Source: Hwanghaeella sp965227365
GTDB taxonomy: Bacteria > Pseudomonadota > Alphaproteobacteria > UBA8366 > Aestuariispiraceae
Length of the DNA: 64,000 nucleotides
Assembly: GCF_965227365.1 (NCBI RefSeq)
Contig: NZ_OZ245754.1
Coordinates: 2,356,001 to 2,420,000, forward strand
Direction of reading: 5' to 3'
Shown: positions 18,413-26,482 of the stretch, one piece after another
Position numbering within the stretch: position 1 is the first letter of the stretch
How the letters are laid out: the number at the start of each line of letters is the position of its first letter
Made by a program: the position numbers and the translations under genes
Notes under the pieces: model-generated
Database searches by the model: none
Told to the model about the DNA's origin: nothing
What the model saw: the letters and a program-made list of their open reading frames with translations, nothing else

Positions 18413-18440
18413 CTGACTTTAAAGAATTTTGCGCTATACT
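18413..18440 (+). promoter_or_regulatory. Sigma-70-type promoter of the carbonic anhydrase gene
   Basis: CTGACT (18413-18418) and TATACT (18435-18440) are separated by 16 bases, a good housekeeping promoter. It lies 45 bases upstream of the carbonic anhydrase ATG at 18486. Confidence 0.6.
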
Positions 18441-18485
18441 ACCGAAATACCGTTCATCCGAATTCGCTGGGGAGCCCTCGTCACC

Positions 18486-19244
18486 ATGCCGCGCAAACCT
18501 TTTTCCGCCATTGCGTTCAGTCTCGCCCTCGCCACGGCGCCATTCGCCGTCCAGGCCGCCGGCGGTAAGGCCCACTGGGGTTACGGCGGCCCGGAAGGCC
18601 CCGACCATTGGGCCGAAATTTCGCCCGACTACGCCGCCTGTGCGGGAAAGGCGCAGTCGCCCATCGACATCGTCTCATCCGATGCCATTGAGGCCGCCTT
18701 TCCAACCGCCACGATCGCCTGGAACAGTTTTACGCCGGAAGTGCTGAATAACGGCCATACGATTCAGGTGAATGCCGGCGGACAGGGCGGCACGCTGACG
18801 GCGGGCGGAAAGACCTACACCCTTCTGCAGTTCCATTTCCATCATCTGTCGGAACATACCTTGAACGGCAGACACGCCCCGATGGAAGTGCATTTCGTGC
18901 ATCAATCGGCGGAAGGAGACCTTTTCGTCGTCGGCGTGATGATACGCGAAGGACTGGCCAACTCGGCCCTGAACACGATCTGGCCGCTTATCCCGGCCGC
19001 CGGCAGCAGCATGACCGGTTCGATTGCCGTCAACCCGTCCGACCTGATGGCCGACCGGACCGCCGCTTTTCGGTACAAAGGGTCCCTGACCACACCGCCC
19101 TGCTCGGAAATCGTCACCTGGCACGTCATGGCCGGCGCGGTGACCGCCAGCAAGGAGCAGATCGCCGCCTTCAAATCGCTGTATCCCGACAACTACCGGC
19201 CGATCCAACCGGGCAACCGGCGGTTCGTGCTGACCAATCAGTAA
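18486..19244 (+). CDS. Periplasmic alpha-type carbonic anhydrase
   Basis: A 252-residue protein with a signal peptide (1-24, cleavage after VQA). 'HWGYGGPEGPDHWAEI' and 'GKAQSPIDI' open the alpha-CA domain. The zinc ligands are visible as the H-x-H of 'QFHFHHLSEH' and the His of 'MEVHFVHQ'; 'SLTTPPCSEIVTWHV' is the substrate-pocket segment. It interconverts CO2 and bicarbonate in the periplasm. ATG at 18486 follows TGGGGAGCC; an earlier in-frame start would hide the signal peptide. It converges with the caiD-like gene. Confidence 0.95.
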   Translation: MPRKPFSAIAFSLALATAPFAVQAAGGKAHWGYGGPEGPDHWAEISPDYAACAGKAQSPIDIVSSDAIEAAFPTATIAWNSFTPEVLNNGHTIQVNAGGQGGTLTAGGKTYTLLQFHFHHLSEHTLNGRHAPMEVHFVHQSAEGDLFVVGVMIREGLANSALNTIWPLIPAAGSSMTGSIAVNPSDLMADRTAAFRYKGSLTTPPCSEIVTWHVMAGAVTASKEQIAAFKSLYPDNYRPIQPGNRRFVLTNQ

Positions 19245-19260
19245 CGACCTCGGAAAAGCC

Positions 19261-20043
19261 TTACCGCCCCTTCCAGACCGGGTCGCGTTTTTCTGCGAAG
19301 GCAAGCGCGCCTTCCTTCTGATCCTCGCTGGTATAGAGCGTCTTCACCGTCGGCAGTTTGGACTTGGTAACCAGATCGAAAGCCTCCTGCACCGGCAGGT
19401 GCGTGGTCTCACGCACCACTTCCTTGATCGCCGCGTAGACCAGCGGCGGACCGCTGGCCAGCAGGTCCGCCATGGCGCGCGCGGTCGTCATCAGGTCCGC
19501 CGCCGGCACGACCTGGTTGACGATCCCCCATTGCTTCGCCTCCGCCGCGTCGAACCGGCGCCCGGTGAACAACATTTCCATGGCGACATGGTGGGGAATC
19601 CGGCGCGGCAGTTTGATTGTCGCCGCATCCGCCAGGGTGCCGGATCGGATTTCAGGCAGGGCGAAGGTCGCGTGATCCGCCGCGATGATGATGTCGGCGC
19701 TGATCATCAATTCAAAACCGCCGCCGAAGGCGATGCCGTTGACGGCTGCAATCACCGGCTTGTTCAGGTCCGGCAGTTCCTGCAGGCCGCCGAAACCGCC
19801 GACGCCGTAATCCTCGTCCGGCCCCTCGCCCGCCGCGGCCGCCTTCAGGTCCCATCCGGGGCAGAAGAACTTGTCACCCCCGCCGGTCAGGATCGCGACC
19901 CGCAGGTCGGGATCGTCGCGAAAGGCAGCGAAGGTATCGCCCATGATCCGGCTGGTCGGCGCGTCGATGGCGTTCGCCTTGGGCCGGTCCAGCGTGACTT
20001 CAAGCACCGCGCCGCGGCGTTCGACCTTGACCACATCGCTCAT
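19261..20043 (-). CDS. caiD: Crotonobetainyl-CoA hydratase / carnitinyl-CoA dehydratase (CaiD-like)
   Basis: A 260-residue crotonase that closely follows enteric CaiD from end to end: 'LEVTLDRPKANAIDAPTS', 'KFFCPGWDLKAAAAGEGPD', 'NGIAFGGGFELMISADIIIA', 'TGRRFDAAEAKQWGIVNQVV' and the C-terminus 'LAFAEKRDPVWKGR'. CaiD adds water to crotonobetainyl-CoA to give L-carnitinyl-CoA. It is the last gene of the carnitine operon; its ATG at 20043 overlaps the stop of the acyl-CoA ligase by four bases. The assignment is supported by the dehydrogenase and BKACE genes upstream; activity on other enoyl-CoAs is possible. Confidence 0.82.
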   Translation of the reverse strand: MSDVVKVERRGAVLEVTLDRPKANAIDAPTSRIMGDTFAAFRDDPDLRVAILTGGGDKFFCPGWDLKAAAAGEGPDEDYGVGGFGGLQELPDLNKPVIAAVNGIAFGGGFELMISADIIIAADHATFALPEIRSGTLADAATIKLPRRIPHHVAMEMLFTGRRFDAAEAKQWGIVNQVVPAADLMTTARAMADLLASGPPLVYAAIKEVVRETTHLPVQEAFDLVTKSKLPTVKTLYTSEDQKEGALAFAEKRDPVWKGR

Positions 20044-22139
20044 TTTTTCGTTTCCTCCACCCATCTTATCAATGCATCCGCCGCCACGGCCCCGCGACCT
20101 TCCGGTAGAACCATCAGCGGGTTGATATCGACTTCCAGAATTCTCTCGCCCATATCCGATACCATCGCGGCGATACTCTCGACTGCCGCAACAACGGCAT
20201 CCCAATCACCCATGGCCCGCCCGCGATAGCCGTGCAGCAACGGCGCGCACCGCAATGACGACAAGGCCTCCTCGATCCGTTCCCGTGTGGCGGGCAGCAG
20301 GATGATGGCGGCGTCCTGCAACAGTTCAACCAGTTCCCCGCCGGCCCCGACGACCAGATGCAGGCCGAATTGCGGGTCGCGGTTCACACCGATCAACAGT
20401 TCGGCGACCGCGCCGCCGACCATCTTTTCCACCATGACCCGATCCGACAGGGTGAACAGATGCTCCGCCGCCGCCGCGACGGCATCTCCGTCCCGCAGAT
20501 TGAGTTTAACCGCCCCCGCTTCCGTCTTGTGTGCAAGATCCCGTGACACGGCCTTGGCGACGACCGGAAATCCGAGGGCTTCGGCCGCGGCAACAGCCTC
20601 TGTCACCGAGGTTACCAGGGACCCTTCCGGCGTCGCCAAACCGTATCGCCGCGCCAACTGCTTAGACCGCCATTCGTCCAATACCGTCGGGTCGCCGACC
20701 GGTTCCGGGCCCAGCGCGGCGGGCAGCCAATCGGATTGTTTTCCCGCCTGAACGGCGGCCGCAATCGCGCCCAGCCCCTCGCGCATTCCCTGCAACGGGA
20801 CGACGCCCGCCTCCAGGAACCGTCTCGCCGCCTCCGCCGTCATATTCTCGGGAATACTCGACAGGACCGCCGCCGAACGGCCGCTCGACCGCGCGGCGTC
20901 GATATAGGCCTCGATGGCCGGCTCCCACCCGGACAGGTCGCATTTGCCCGGCGCCGGAAAGTCCAGCACGAGAACCCCCATATCCACGTCCGCCGACAGG
21001 GCCGTGCCGAAGCAATCGGTCATCGCCTGGCGGTTTTCCCAGATATAGGTGTGATAATCCAAGGGGTTCGCAATCGCGACCTTGTCGCCGAGCACCTCGA
21101 ACAATCGGCCATGAACGGGCGTTGAGAAATCCGGATAGGTAAGCCCCAGATCGTCGCCCAGATCGGCCATCAGCGAGGCTTCGCCGCCGGAACAGCTCAT
21201 CGAGACAACCCTGTTCCCCGAAAGCGGCGGGATGACCGACAGCAGTTTCAGGGCCTCCAGGAAAGTCGACAGGTCGTCCACCCGCGCGATGCCTAGGGCA
21301 TCGAACAAGGCCTGATACAGCGCATCGGACCCGGCAAGCGACGAGGTATGGCTCATCGTTGCCTGCGCGCCCTTGTCCGACCGTCCGGCCTTCAGAACCA
21401 CGATGGGTTTGCCCGCTTGTTTCGCGCGCTTGGCCGCACGCGCAAAAGCGGCGATATCGTCGATACTTTCCGCGATCAGGCCGATACAGGTCACCCGCTC
21501 ATCCAGCGCCAGGGCGTCCACATAGGCGTCGAAACCTAGATCGGCCTTGTTGCCGACGCTGATGACATAGGCCAGCGGCACCGTGCGCTGCTGCATGGTC
21601 AGGCTGATGGAAATATTGCCGCTTTGCGCGACAATGGCAGCACCACGTTCGACCCGGTCGCCCCCATGCTGATCCGGCCACAGGGCGGCACCGTCCAGAT
21701 AGTTCAGGGCGCCATAACAGTTCGGGCCGACGAACGGCATCGCACCGGCAGCTGTCAGCAGTTTCTCCTGCCGTTGAATGCCGACGCCGCCCACTTCCTT
21801 GAAGCCGGAAGCGTAGCAGACCGCCCCGCCCGCCCCCATGGCCGACAAACGGCGCACCGCGTCGATCGTGGCATCCGGCGGGATCGCGACGAAGGCCGCA
21901 TCCGGCGCGCCCGGCAGATCGTCCAGGCTGGCGAAACAGGGAATGCCGGACATGTCGGCGCGGCGCGGATTGACCGGCCAGATTTCCCCGTCAAATCCGA
22001 TCTTCAGCGATTGCTGCACGACCGTCGCCGCTTCGTATCCCCCGATCACCGCCAGGGAACGCGGCCGCAGCAGACGGCGCAGACCGTCAATCTTGCCAGA
22101 ATTGCCGTCGGGCGCGGATTGGGACAAATGCCCGTCCAT
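20040..22139 (-). CDS. NDP-forming acyl-CoA synthetase (acetate-CoA ligase type)
   Basis: A 699-residue fused ligase. In order: CoA-binding Rossmann domain ('RRLLRPRSLAVIGGYEAATVVQQ' region, about 18-150), a succinyl-CoA-ligase-like domain ('IIAQSGNISISL' type segment and 'VVSMSCSGGEASLMAD', about 150-460), and a C-terminal ATP-grasp domain ('LGFPVVAKAVSRDLAHKTEAG', about 490-699). Such enzymes make acyl-CoA from acid, CoA and ATP with release of ADP. Here it replaces the AMP-forming CaiC and CoA-transferase CaiB of other carnitine operons, so its likely substrate is a betaine such as gamma-butyrobetaine or crotonobetaine; this is inference. ATG at 22139 follows AAGGGGACG. Confidence 0.85.
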   Translation of the reverse strand: MDGHLSQSAPDGNSGKIDGLRRLLRPRSLAVIGGYEAATVVQQSLKIGFDGEIWPVNPRRADMSGIPCFASLDDLPGAPDAAFVAIPPDATIDAVRRLSAMGAGGAVCYASGFKEVGGVGIQRQEKLLTAAGAMPFVGPNCYGALNYLDGAALWPDQHGGDRVERGAAIVAQSGNISISLTMQQRTVPLAYVISVGNKADLGFDAYVDALALDERVTCIGLIAESIDDIAAFARAAKRAKQAGKPIVVLKAGRSDKGAQATMSHTSSLAGSDALYQALFDALGIARVDDLSTFLEALKLLSVIPPLSGNRVVSMSCSGGEASLMADLGDDLGLTYPDFSTPVHGRLFEVLGDKVAIANPLDYHTYIWENRQAMTDCFGTALSADVDMGVLVLDFPAPGKCDLSGWEPAIEAYIDAARSSGRSAAVLSSIPENMTAEAARRFLEAGVVPLQGMREGLGAIAAAVQAGKQSDWLPAALGPEPVGDPTVLDEWRSKQLARRYGLATPEGSLVTSVTEAVAAAEALGFPVVAKAVSRDLAHKTEAGAVKLNLRDGDAVAAAAEHLFTLSDRVMVEKMVGGAVAELLIGVNRDPQFGLHLVVGAGGELVELLQDAAIILLPATRERIEEALSSLRCAPLLHGYRGRAMGDWDAVVAAVESIAAMVSDMGERILEVDINPLMVLPEGRGAVAADALIRWVEETKK

Positions 22140-22149
22140 GGACGTCCCC

Positions 22150-23310
22150 TTAACCGCCGAGCGGCCGCAGGAGGGAACGGGAAATGATATGGCGCTGGAT
22201 CTCGCTTGTGCCTTCCCAGATACGTTCGACACGGGCGTCGCGCCAGATCCGTTCAAGCGGCAGATCGCTCATCAAGCCCATGCCACCGTGGATCTGGATC
22301 GCCTCGTCGGCAATGAAGGCAAGCGCTTCGGTCGCCGCCAGCTTGGCCATCGCGGCGTCCATATCCTCCATCGCGCCCTGGGTATGTTTCCAGGCGGCTT
22401 CCAGAGTCATCAATTCGGCGGCGTGAAGGCGCATCTTCATATCCGCTAGCTTGAAGCTGACGCCCTGGAACTTGCTGATCTGCTGGCCGAACTGCTTGCG
22501 GTCGACCGCCCATTCCAGCGCGTGTTCCAGCGCGCGGTGGCAGCGGCCCAGGCTGAGGGCGGCGACCTGTAGCCGCGTCGCGCCCAGCCAGTCGTTCGCC
22601 ACGTCGAAACCCTTGTCGACCTCGCCCAGCACCTGGCTCGCCGGCAGGCGGCAGTCATCGAATTCCAGGATGAAATTGTGATAGCCGCGATGCGAGACGT
22701 TTTTGTAACCGGGACGCACGGTGAAACCCGGCCAATCCTTGTCGACTAGGAAGGAGGTGATCTTCTTGCGCGACCCGCGCGGCGTGTCCTCCTCACCCGT
22801 GGCGGCAAAGAGGATGACGAAATCCGCCCAATCCGCATGGCTGATGAAATGCTTCACCCCGTTGATGACGAAATCGTCGCCGTCGCGTTCCGCCTTGCAG
22901 GACATGGAGCGGACATCGGACCCGGCGCCCGGTTCGGTCATCGCCAGGCAATCCACCTTCTCGCCGCGGATGCAGGGAAACAGGTATTTCTCCCGCTGGT
23001 CCCCGGTACAGGCCTGCAGGATGTTGGACGGCCGCGCGACCGTGTAGTTCAGCGCCATGTTGGCCCGACCGAGTTCCCGGTCCAACAGGCACATCGCAAC
23101 CGTGTCCAGACCGCCGCCGCCCAGTTCCTCCGGCATATTCGCCGCATAAAGGCCCAGTTCGATCGACTTGTCGCGGATCTGCGCCGCCAGTTCGGGCCGC
23201 AGCGTGTCGCTTTCCTCGACTTCCGCCTCGTAGGGGTAAAGCTCTTCCTCCACGAAACGGCGGGCCGTCTCGACGATCAGGCGATGTTCTTCGCTCAGAC
23301 TGAAATCCAT
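22150..23310 (-). CDS. Acyl-CoA dehydrogenase (candidate gamma-butyrobetainyl-CoA dehydrogenase)
   Basis: A 386-residue FAD enzyme of full length. 'CLAMTEPGAGSDVRSMSCKA' is the substrate and flavin-binding signature, 'HRGYHNFILEFDDCRLPASQVLG' the middle beta-domain, and 'QIHGGMGLMSDLPLERIWRDARVERIWEGTSEIQRHIISR' (seen across about 335-380) the C-terminal flavin region. In this operon it could form crotonobetainyl-CoA from gamma-butyrobetainyl-CoA, feeding the CaiD-like hydratase. That assignment is by context; electron transfer would go through ETF, which is not in the window. Confidence 0.9.
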   Translation of the reverse strand: MDFSLSEEHRLIVETARRFVEEELYPYEAEVEESDTLRPELAAQIRDKSIELGLYAANMPEELGGGGLDTVAMCLLDRELGRANMALNYTVARPSNILQACTGDQREKYLFPCIRGEKVDCLAMTEPGAGSDVRSMSCKAERDGDDFVINGVKHFISHADWADFVILFAATGEEDTPRGSRKKITSFLVDKDWPGFTVRPGYKNVSHRGYHNFILEFDDCRLPASQVLGEVDKGFDVANDWLGATRLQVAALSLGRCHRALEHALEWAVDRKQFGQQISKFQGVSFKLADMKMRLHAAELMTLEAAWKHTQGAMEDMDAAMAKLAATEALAFIADEAIQIHGGMGLMSDLPLERIWRDARVERIWEGTSEIQRHIISRSLLRPLGG

Positions 23311-23338
23311 GATTCCCGCCCCTTTTTATCTTGTGTGC

Positions 23339-24319
23339 TTATTCCGCCGACAGGCGCGTGCGGTTTTCCTTCAACACGCGGCCTGCGCCTTCGTTGAAGG
23401 TCTGCAGCGCCTCCATGATGGCGATCAGGCAGTCGTCGCGCAGGCGTTCCATTTCCTTGATACTGGTGCCGGCCAGTTGTTCCTCGGTCCCCGACACCAT
23501 CTTGTCGATCAGGTCTTCGGTCAGTTCCGGTGCCTTCAACTTGGTCCAGGGCAGTTCCAGGGCCGGACCGAACTGGTGCAGCATGTGGCGCATGCCCTCG
23601 TCCCCGCCGGCCAGGGCGAAGGTCTTGTTCACCCCCATGAAGGCCCAGCGCAGGCCGGGACCGTAGACGATGGCGTCGTCTAGTTCCTCGGTCGTCGCGA
23701 TCCCTTCATTGACGATATGCAGGTTTTCGCGCCACAGCGCTTCCTGCAGGCGGTCGGACAGGAAGCCCTCGACCTCGTTGCGGACATGCAGCGGATACAT
23801 CCCGATCTTTTTGTAGAAATCCCGCGCCGCGTCGATGGTCGCGGCCGAGGTCTTCTTTCCGCCCACCAGTTCCACCAACGGCAACAGATAGACCGGGTTG
23901 AACGGATGGCCGACCAGAACGCGTTCCGGATGGGCGCACTCTGCCTGAAAATCGCTCGGCAGGAGGCCCGAGGTGGAGGACCCGATGATCACGTCCGCCG
24001 GGGCCGCCGCGTCGATTTCCGCGTGCAGCTTGGTTTTCAGATCCAGGCGTTCCGGCGCGGATTCCTGGATGAAGTCGGCTTTTTCGGCGACTTCCGCCAC
24101 GCTGCCGGCGAAGCTCAACCGCCCCTTGTCCGCGCCGCGCGCCAGACCGAGCTTTGTCAGCGCCGGCCAGGCATTATCCACTTTCGCCCGCAGGATCGCC
24201 TCGGCATCCGGACCGGGGTCGAAGGCAATGACGGAGAGCCCATGGGCCAGGCAACGCGCGGCCCATCCGGCGCCGATAACCCCGCCGCCGATCAGCCCAA
24301 CCGTTTCGATTTGGCGCAT
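23339..24319 (-). CDS. lcdH: L-carnitine 3-dehydrogenase
   Basis: A 326-residue NAD-dependent dehydrogenase of the 3-hydroxyacyl-CoA dehydrogenase fold. 'VGLIGGGVIGAGWAARCLAHG' binds NAD. 'FIQESAPERLDLK', 'GSSTSGLLPS', 'VGHPFNPVYLLPLVELVGG' and 'DDAIVYGPGLRWAFMG' match characterised carnitine dehydrogenases (CdhA/LcdH) closely. It oxidises L-carnitine to 3-dehydrocarnitine. Some rhizobial versions carry a fused thioesterase domain; this one does not. It lies between the acyl-CoA dehydrogenase and BKACE genes on the same strand. Confidence 0.9.
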   Translation of the reverse strand: MRQIETVGLIGGGVIGAGWAARCLAHGLSVIAFDPGPDAEAILRAKVDNAWPALTKLGLARGADKGRLSFAGSVAEVAEKADFIQESAPERLDLKTKLHAEIDAAAPADVIIGSSTSGLLPSDFQAECAHPERVLVGHPFNPVYLLPLVELVGGKKTSAATIDAARDFYKKIGMYPLHVRNEVEGFLSDRLQEALWRENLHIVNEGIATTEELDDAIVYGPGLRWAFMGVNKTFALAGGDEGMRHMLHQFGPALELPWTKLKAPELTEDLIDKMVSGTEEQLAGTSIKEMERLRDDCLIAIMEALQTFNEGAGRVLKENRTRLSAE

Positions 24320-24368
24320 TTCTATTTTCCTTGAAAATGGCCTGATTACAGCCAGTTGAAGCCTTATA

Positions 24369-25262
24369 TTAAACTTGTTTGGTGAGCTGGAACTTGGCCC
24401 GTGCCTGCTCCGGCGTCAGCACCCTGGCCCCCATCGCCTCGATGATCGTGCGCGCGCGTTCAACCAGTTGCGCGTTGGTCGCGAAAACGCCCTTGTCCAG
24501 ATAGATATTGTCTTCCAGGCCGACGCGGACGTTGCCGCCCAGCAGCACCGCCTGGGCCACCATGGGCATCTGCATCCGGCTGATCCCGAAGCCCGACCAG
24601 TTCGCATCCGCAGGCAACTCGTCCCGCATCGCCTTCATCATGTTGGGCGAGGCCTGCGCGCCGAAGGGAATGCCGAGGCACAGCTGGAACAGCGGCGGGG
24701 ACTTGATCAGCCCCTGGTCGATCAGGTGCCGGGCAAGCGCCACATGGCCGGCATCAAAGACCTCGATTTCCGGCTTCACCCCATAGGAGGTCATGGCTTC
24801 CGCCATCTTCGCCAGCATGGTCGGCGTATTCGTCATGACATAGTCGCCATGGCCGAAATTCATGCTGCCGCAATCCAGGGTGCAAATTTCCGGCCGCAGT
24901 TGATCGACATAGGAAACGCGCTCATGCCAGGGCGCCATGTCGGTGGCGTCCTTGTCGTAATTCATCGGGTCTTCCGGCGGCCCCAACGTCAGGTCCCCGC
25001 CCATCCCCGCGGTCAGGTTGATCACCACATCCGTGTCGGCTTCGCGCACCAGTTCGACGGTCTGCCGGAACAGATCCGGGTCGCGGCTGGGCTTGCCGGT
25101 TTCGGGGTCGCGCACATGCAGGTGGACGATGGCGGCACCGGCCTTGGCGGCCTCGATGGCGGAATCGGCGATCTGTTTCGGGGTGACCGGGATATCCGGA
25201 TGCTTGCCGACCGTATCGCCGGAACCGGTGACCGCACAGGTGATGACAACGTCGTAATTCAT
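24369..25262 (-). CDS. cdhC: 3-dehydrocarnitine cleavage enzyme (BKACE family)
   Basis: A 297-residue zinc-dependent beta-keto acid cleavage enzyme. 'AAIVHLHVRDPETGKPSRD' holds the two zinc-binding histidines, 'INLTAGMGGDLTLGPPEDP' and 'EICTLDCGSMNFG' are active-site loops, and 'VRVGLEDNIYL' is the conserved C-terminal segment. It should join acetyl-CoA and 3-dehydrocarnitine to give glycine betainyl-CoA and acetoacetate. Similarity to Pseudomonas CdhC extends over the full length. It is the first gene of the operon (GGGAGGCGAT before the ATG at 25262). A betainyl-CoA thioesterase is missing from the operon. Confidence 0.9.
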   Translation of the reverse strand: MNYDVVITCAVTGSGDTVGKHPDIPVTPKQIADSAIEAAKAGAAIVHLHVRDPETGKPSRDPDLFRQTVELVREADTDVVINLTAGMGGDLTLGPPEDPMNYDKDATDMAPWHERVSYVDQLRPEICTLDCGSMNFGHGDYVMTNTPTMLAKMAEAMTSYGVKPEIEVFDAGHVALARHLIDQGLIKSPPLFQLCLGIPFGAQASPNMMKAMRDELPADANWSGFGISRMQMPMVAQAVLLGGNVRVGLEDNIYLDKGVFATNAQLVERARTIIEAMGARVLTPEQARAKFQLTKQV

Positions 25263-25330
25263 ATCGCCTCCCGCCCAAATTGGATTTGGATCGTTGCTGG
25301 TGAAATCATTGCAGCGACTCTATTCGGGCG

Positions 25331-25370
25331 CCTTGTCCGGGATTGAACAAAATCGCATTATCCTTGTCGG
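25331..25370. promoter_or_regulatory. Direct repeats in the cdhC-cdhR intergenic region
   Basis: CCTTGTCCGG at 25331 and CCTTGTCGG at 25362 recur at 31-bp spacing (about three helical turns) between the divergent cdhC and cdhR genes. Direct repeats of this kind are typical AraC-family half-sites, but the CdhR site has not been compared. Confidence 0.3.
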
Positions 25371-25388
25371 AAAACGCCAGAACGGTTG

Positions 25389-26369
25389 ATGGGTCAGAGA
25401 TCGATGCAGGCCTTTCTCGTGCGAAAAGAGCCGGTACGCCTAGGACATCTGCTGCTGCCGCGGTTCTCGCAGCTTGCTCTCAGTTCCAGCCTGGAACCCT
25501 TTCGTCTGGCCAATACCCAGCTGGACCGCGCGGCTTATGAATGGATGACGCTGTCCGTCGATGGCGGGCCGGTGGAGGCCAGCAACGGTATCTCCAACAA
25601 TGTCACCGCCTCGATCGCCGAGACGCCGGTGCTCGACATGCTTTTCGTGCATGCGAGTTACGAGCCGGATCGAAGCATGACCGCGCCGGTCCTCTCCTAT
25701 CTGCGCCGACAGGCCCGTTTCGGCGCGATCCTGGTCGGGATCGAGACCGGCGGGCTGGTTCTGGCGCGCGCCGGTGTGCTGGACGGCTACCAGGCGACCA
25801 GCCACTGGGAGGTCCTGGACAGCATGGCGGAAACCTTTCCCAACGTATTGGTGAAAAAGGATGTTTTCGTGTTCGACCGGGACCGGATCACGGCCGCCGG
25901 CGGGGTCGCTGCGATGGATATGGCGATGACCTTGATCGCCGCCCGTCATGGTCCGACGCTGGCGACATTCATGGCCGAGGAATTCGTCCTGCCGGGAATC
26001 CGGCCGGCAGACGCGCCGCAGCGTTTCGCGGAAAGTCACGGCGCCGGCAGTCCGAATCTGACCGCCGCCATCGCGGTGATGGAAAGGAATCTGGAAGCCC
26101 CGCTGCCGATCGGCGCATTGGCCCGTCGGGTCGGCATTTCCGTGCGCGAATTGGAACGGCTGTTCCGGCGCTGGCTGGAAACCACGCCGGCGGCCTATTA
26201 CCGGGAATTGCGCCTGCGCCGGGCCCGCGCGCTGCTGCAGCAGACCGAGCAACCGATCACCGAAATCGCACTCGGAAACGGTTTTGCCGATGCCGCCCAT
26301 TTCAGCCGCGCCTTCAAGGCGCTTTTCGGTCATCCGCCGTCACATGAACGCAGGATTCGGACACTATAA
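25389..26369 (+). CDS. cdhR: GlxA/CdhR-type AraC family regulator of carnitine catabolism
   Basis: A 326-residue regulator. An N-terminal DJ-1/PfpI-like sensor domain (about 15-190, with 'FSQLALSSSLEPFRLAN' and 'GIETGGLVLARAGVLDGYQATSHWE') is followed by a C-terminal AraC DNA-binding domain with two HTH motifs ('PIGALARRVGISVRELERLFRRW' and 'ITEIALGNGFADAAHFSRAFKALFG'). The sensor half is the GlxA type used by CdhR, SouR and GbdR to sense quaternary amines. Divergent from cdhC, so it probably activates the operon in response to carnitine. ATG at 25389 is preferred to a TTG one codon earlier; ATG 25404 is also possible. Confidence 0.87.
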   Translation: MGQRSMQAFLVRKEPVRLGHLLLPRFSQLALSSSLEPFRLANTQLDRAAYEWMTLSVDGGPVEASNGISNNVTASIAETPVLDMLFVHASYEPDRSMTAPVLSYLRRQARFGAILVGIETGGLVLARAGVLDGYQATSHWEVLDSMAETFPNVLVKKDVFVFDRDRITAAGGVAAMDMAMTLIAARHGPTLATFMAEEFVLPGIRPADAPQRFAESHGAGSPNLTAAIAVMERNLEAPLPIGALARRVGISVRELERLFRRWLETTPAAYYRELRLRRARALLQQTEQPITEIALGNGFADAAHFSRAFKALFGHPPSHERRIRTL

Positions 26370-26482
26370 AGTCAGGGGACGAGACGCGGCATGGCGCGCC
26401 GTTGTTCCCGATCGGGATAGGCACTACCATACTTTTAGCGGGCACGACTGCCGCAAAATTACGATACGGAATCGAGGCGATT

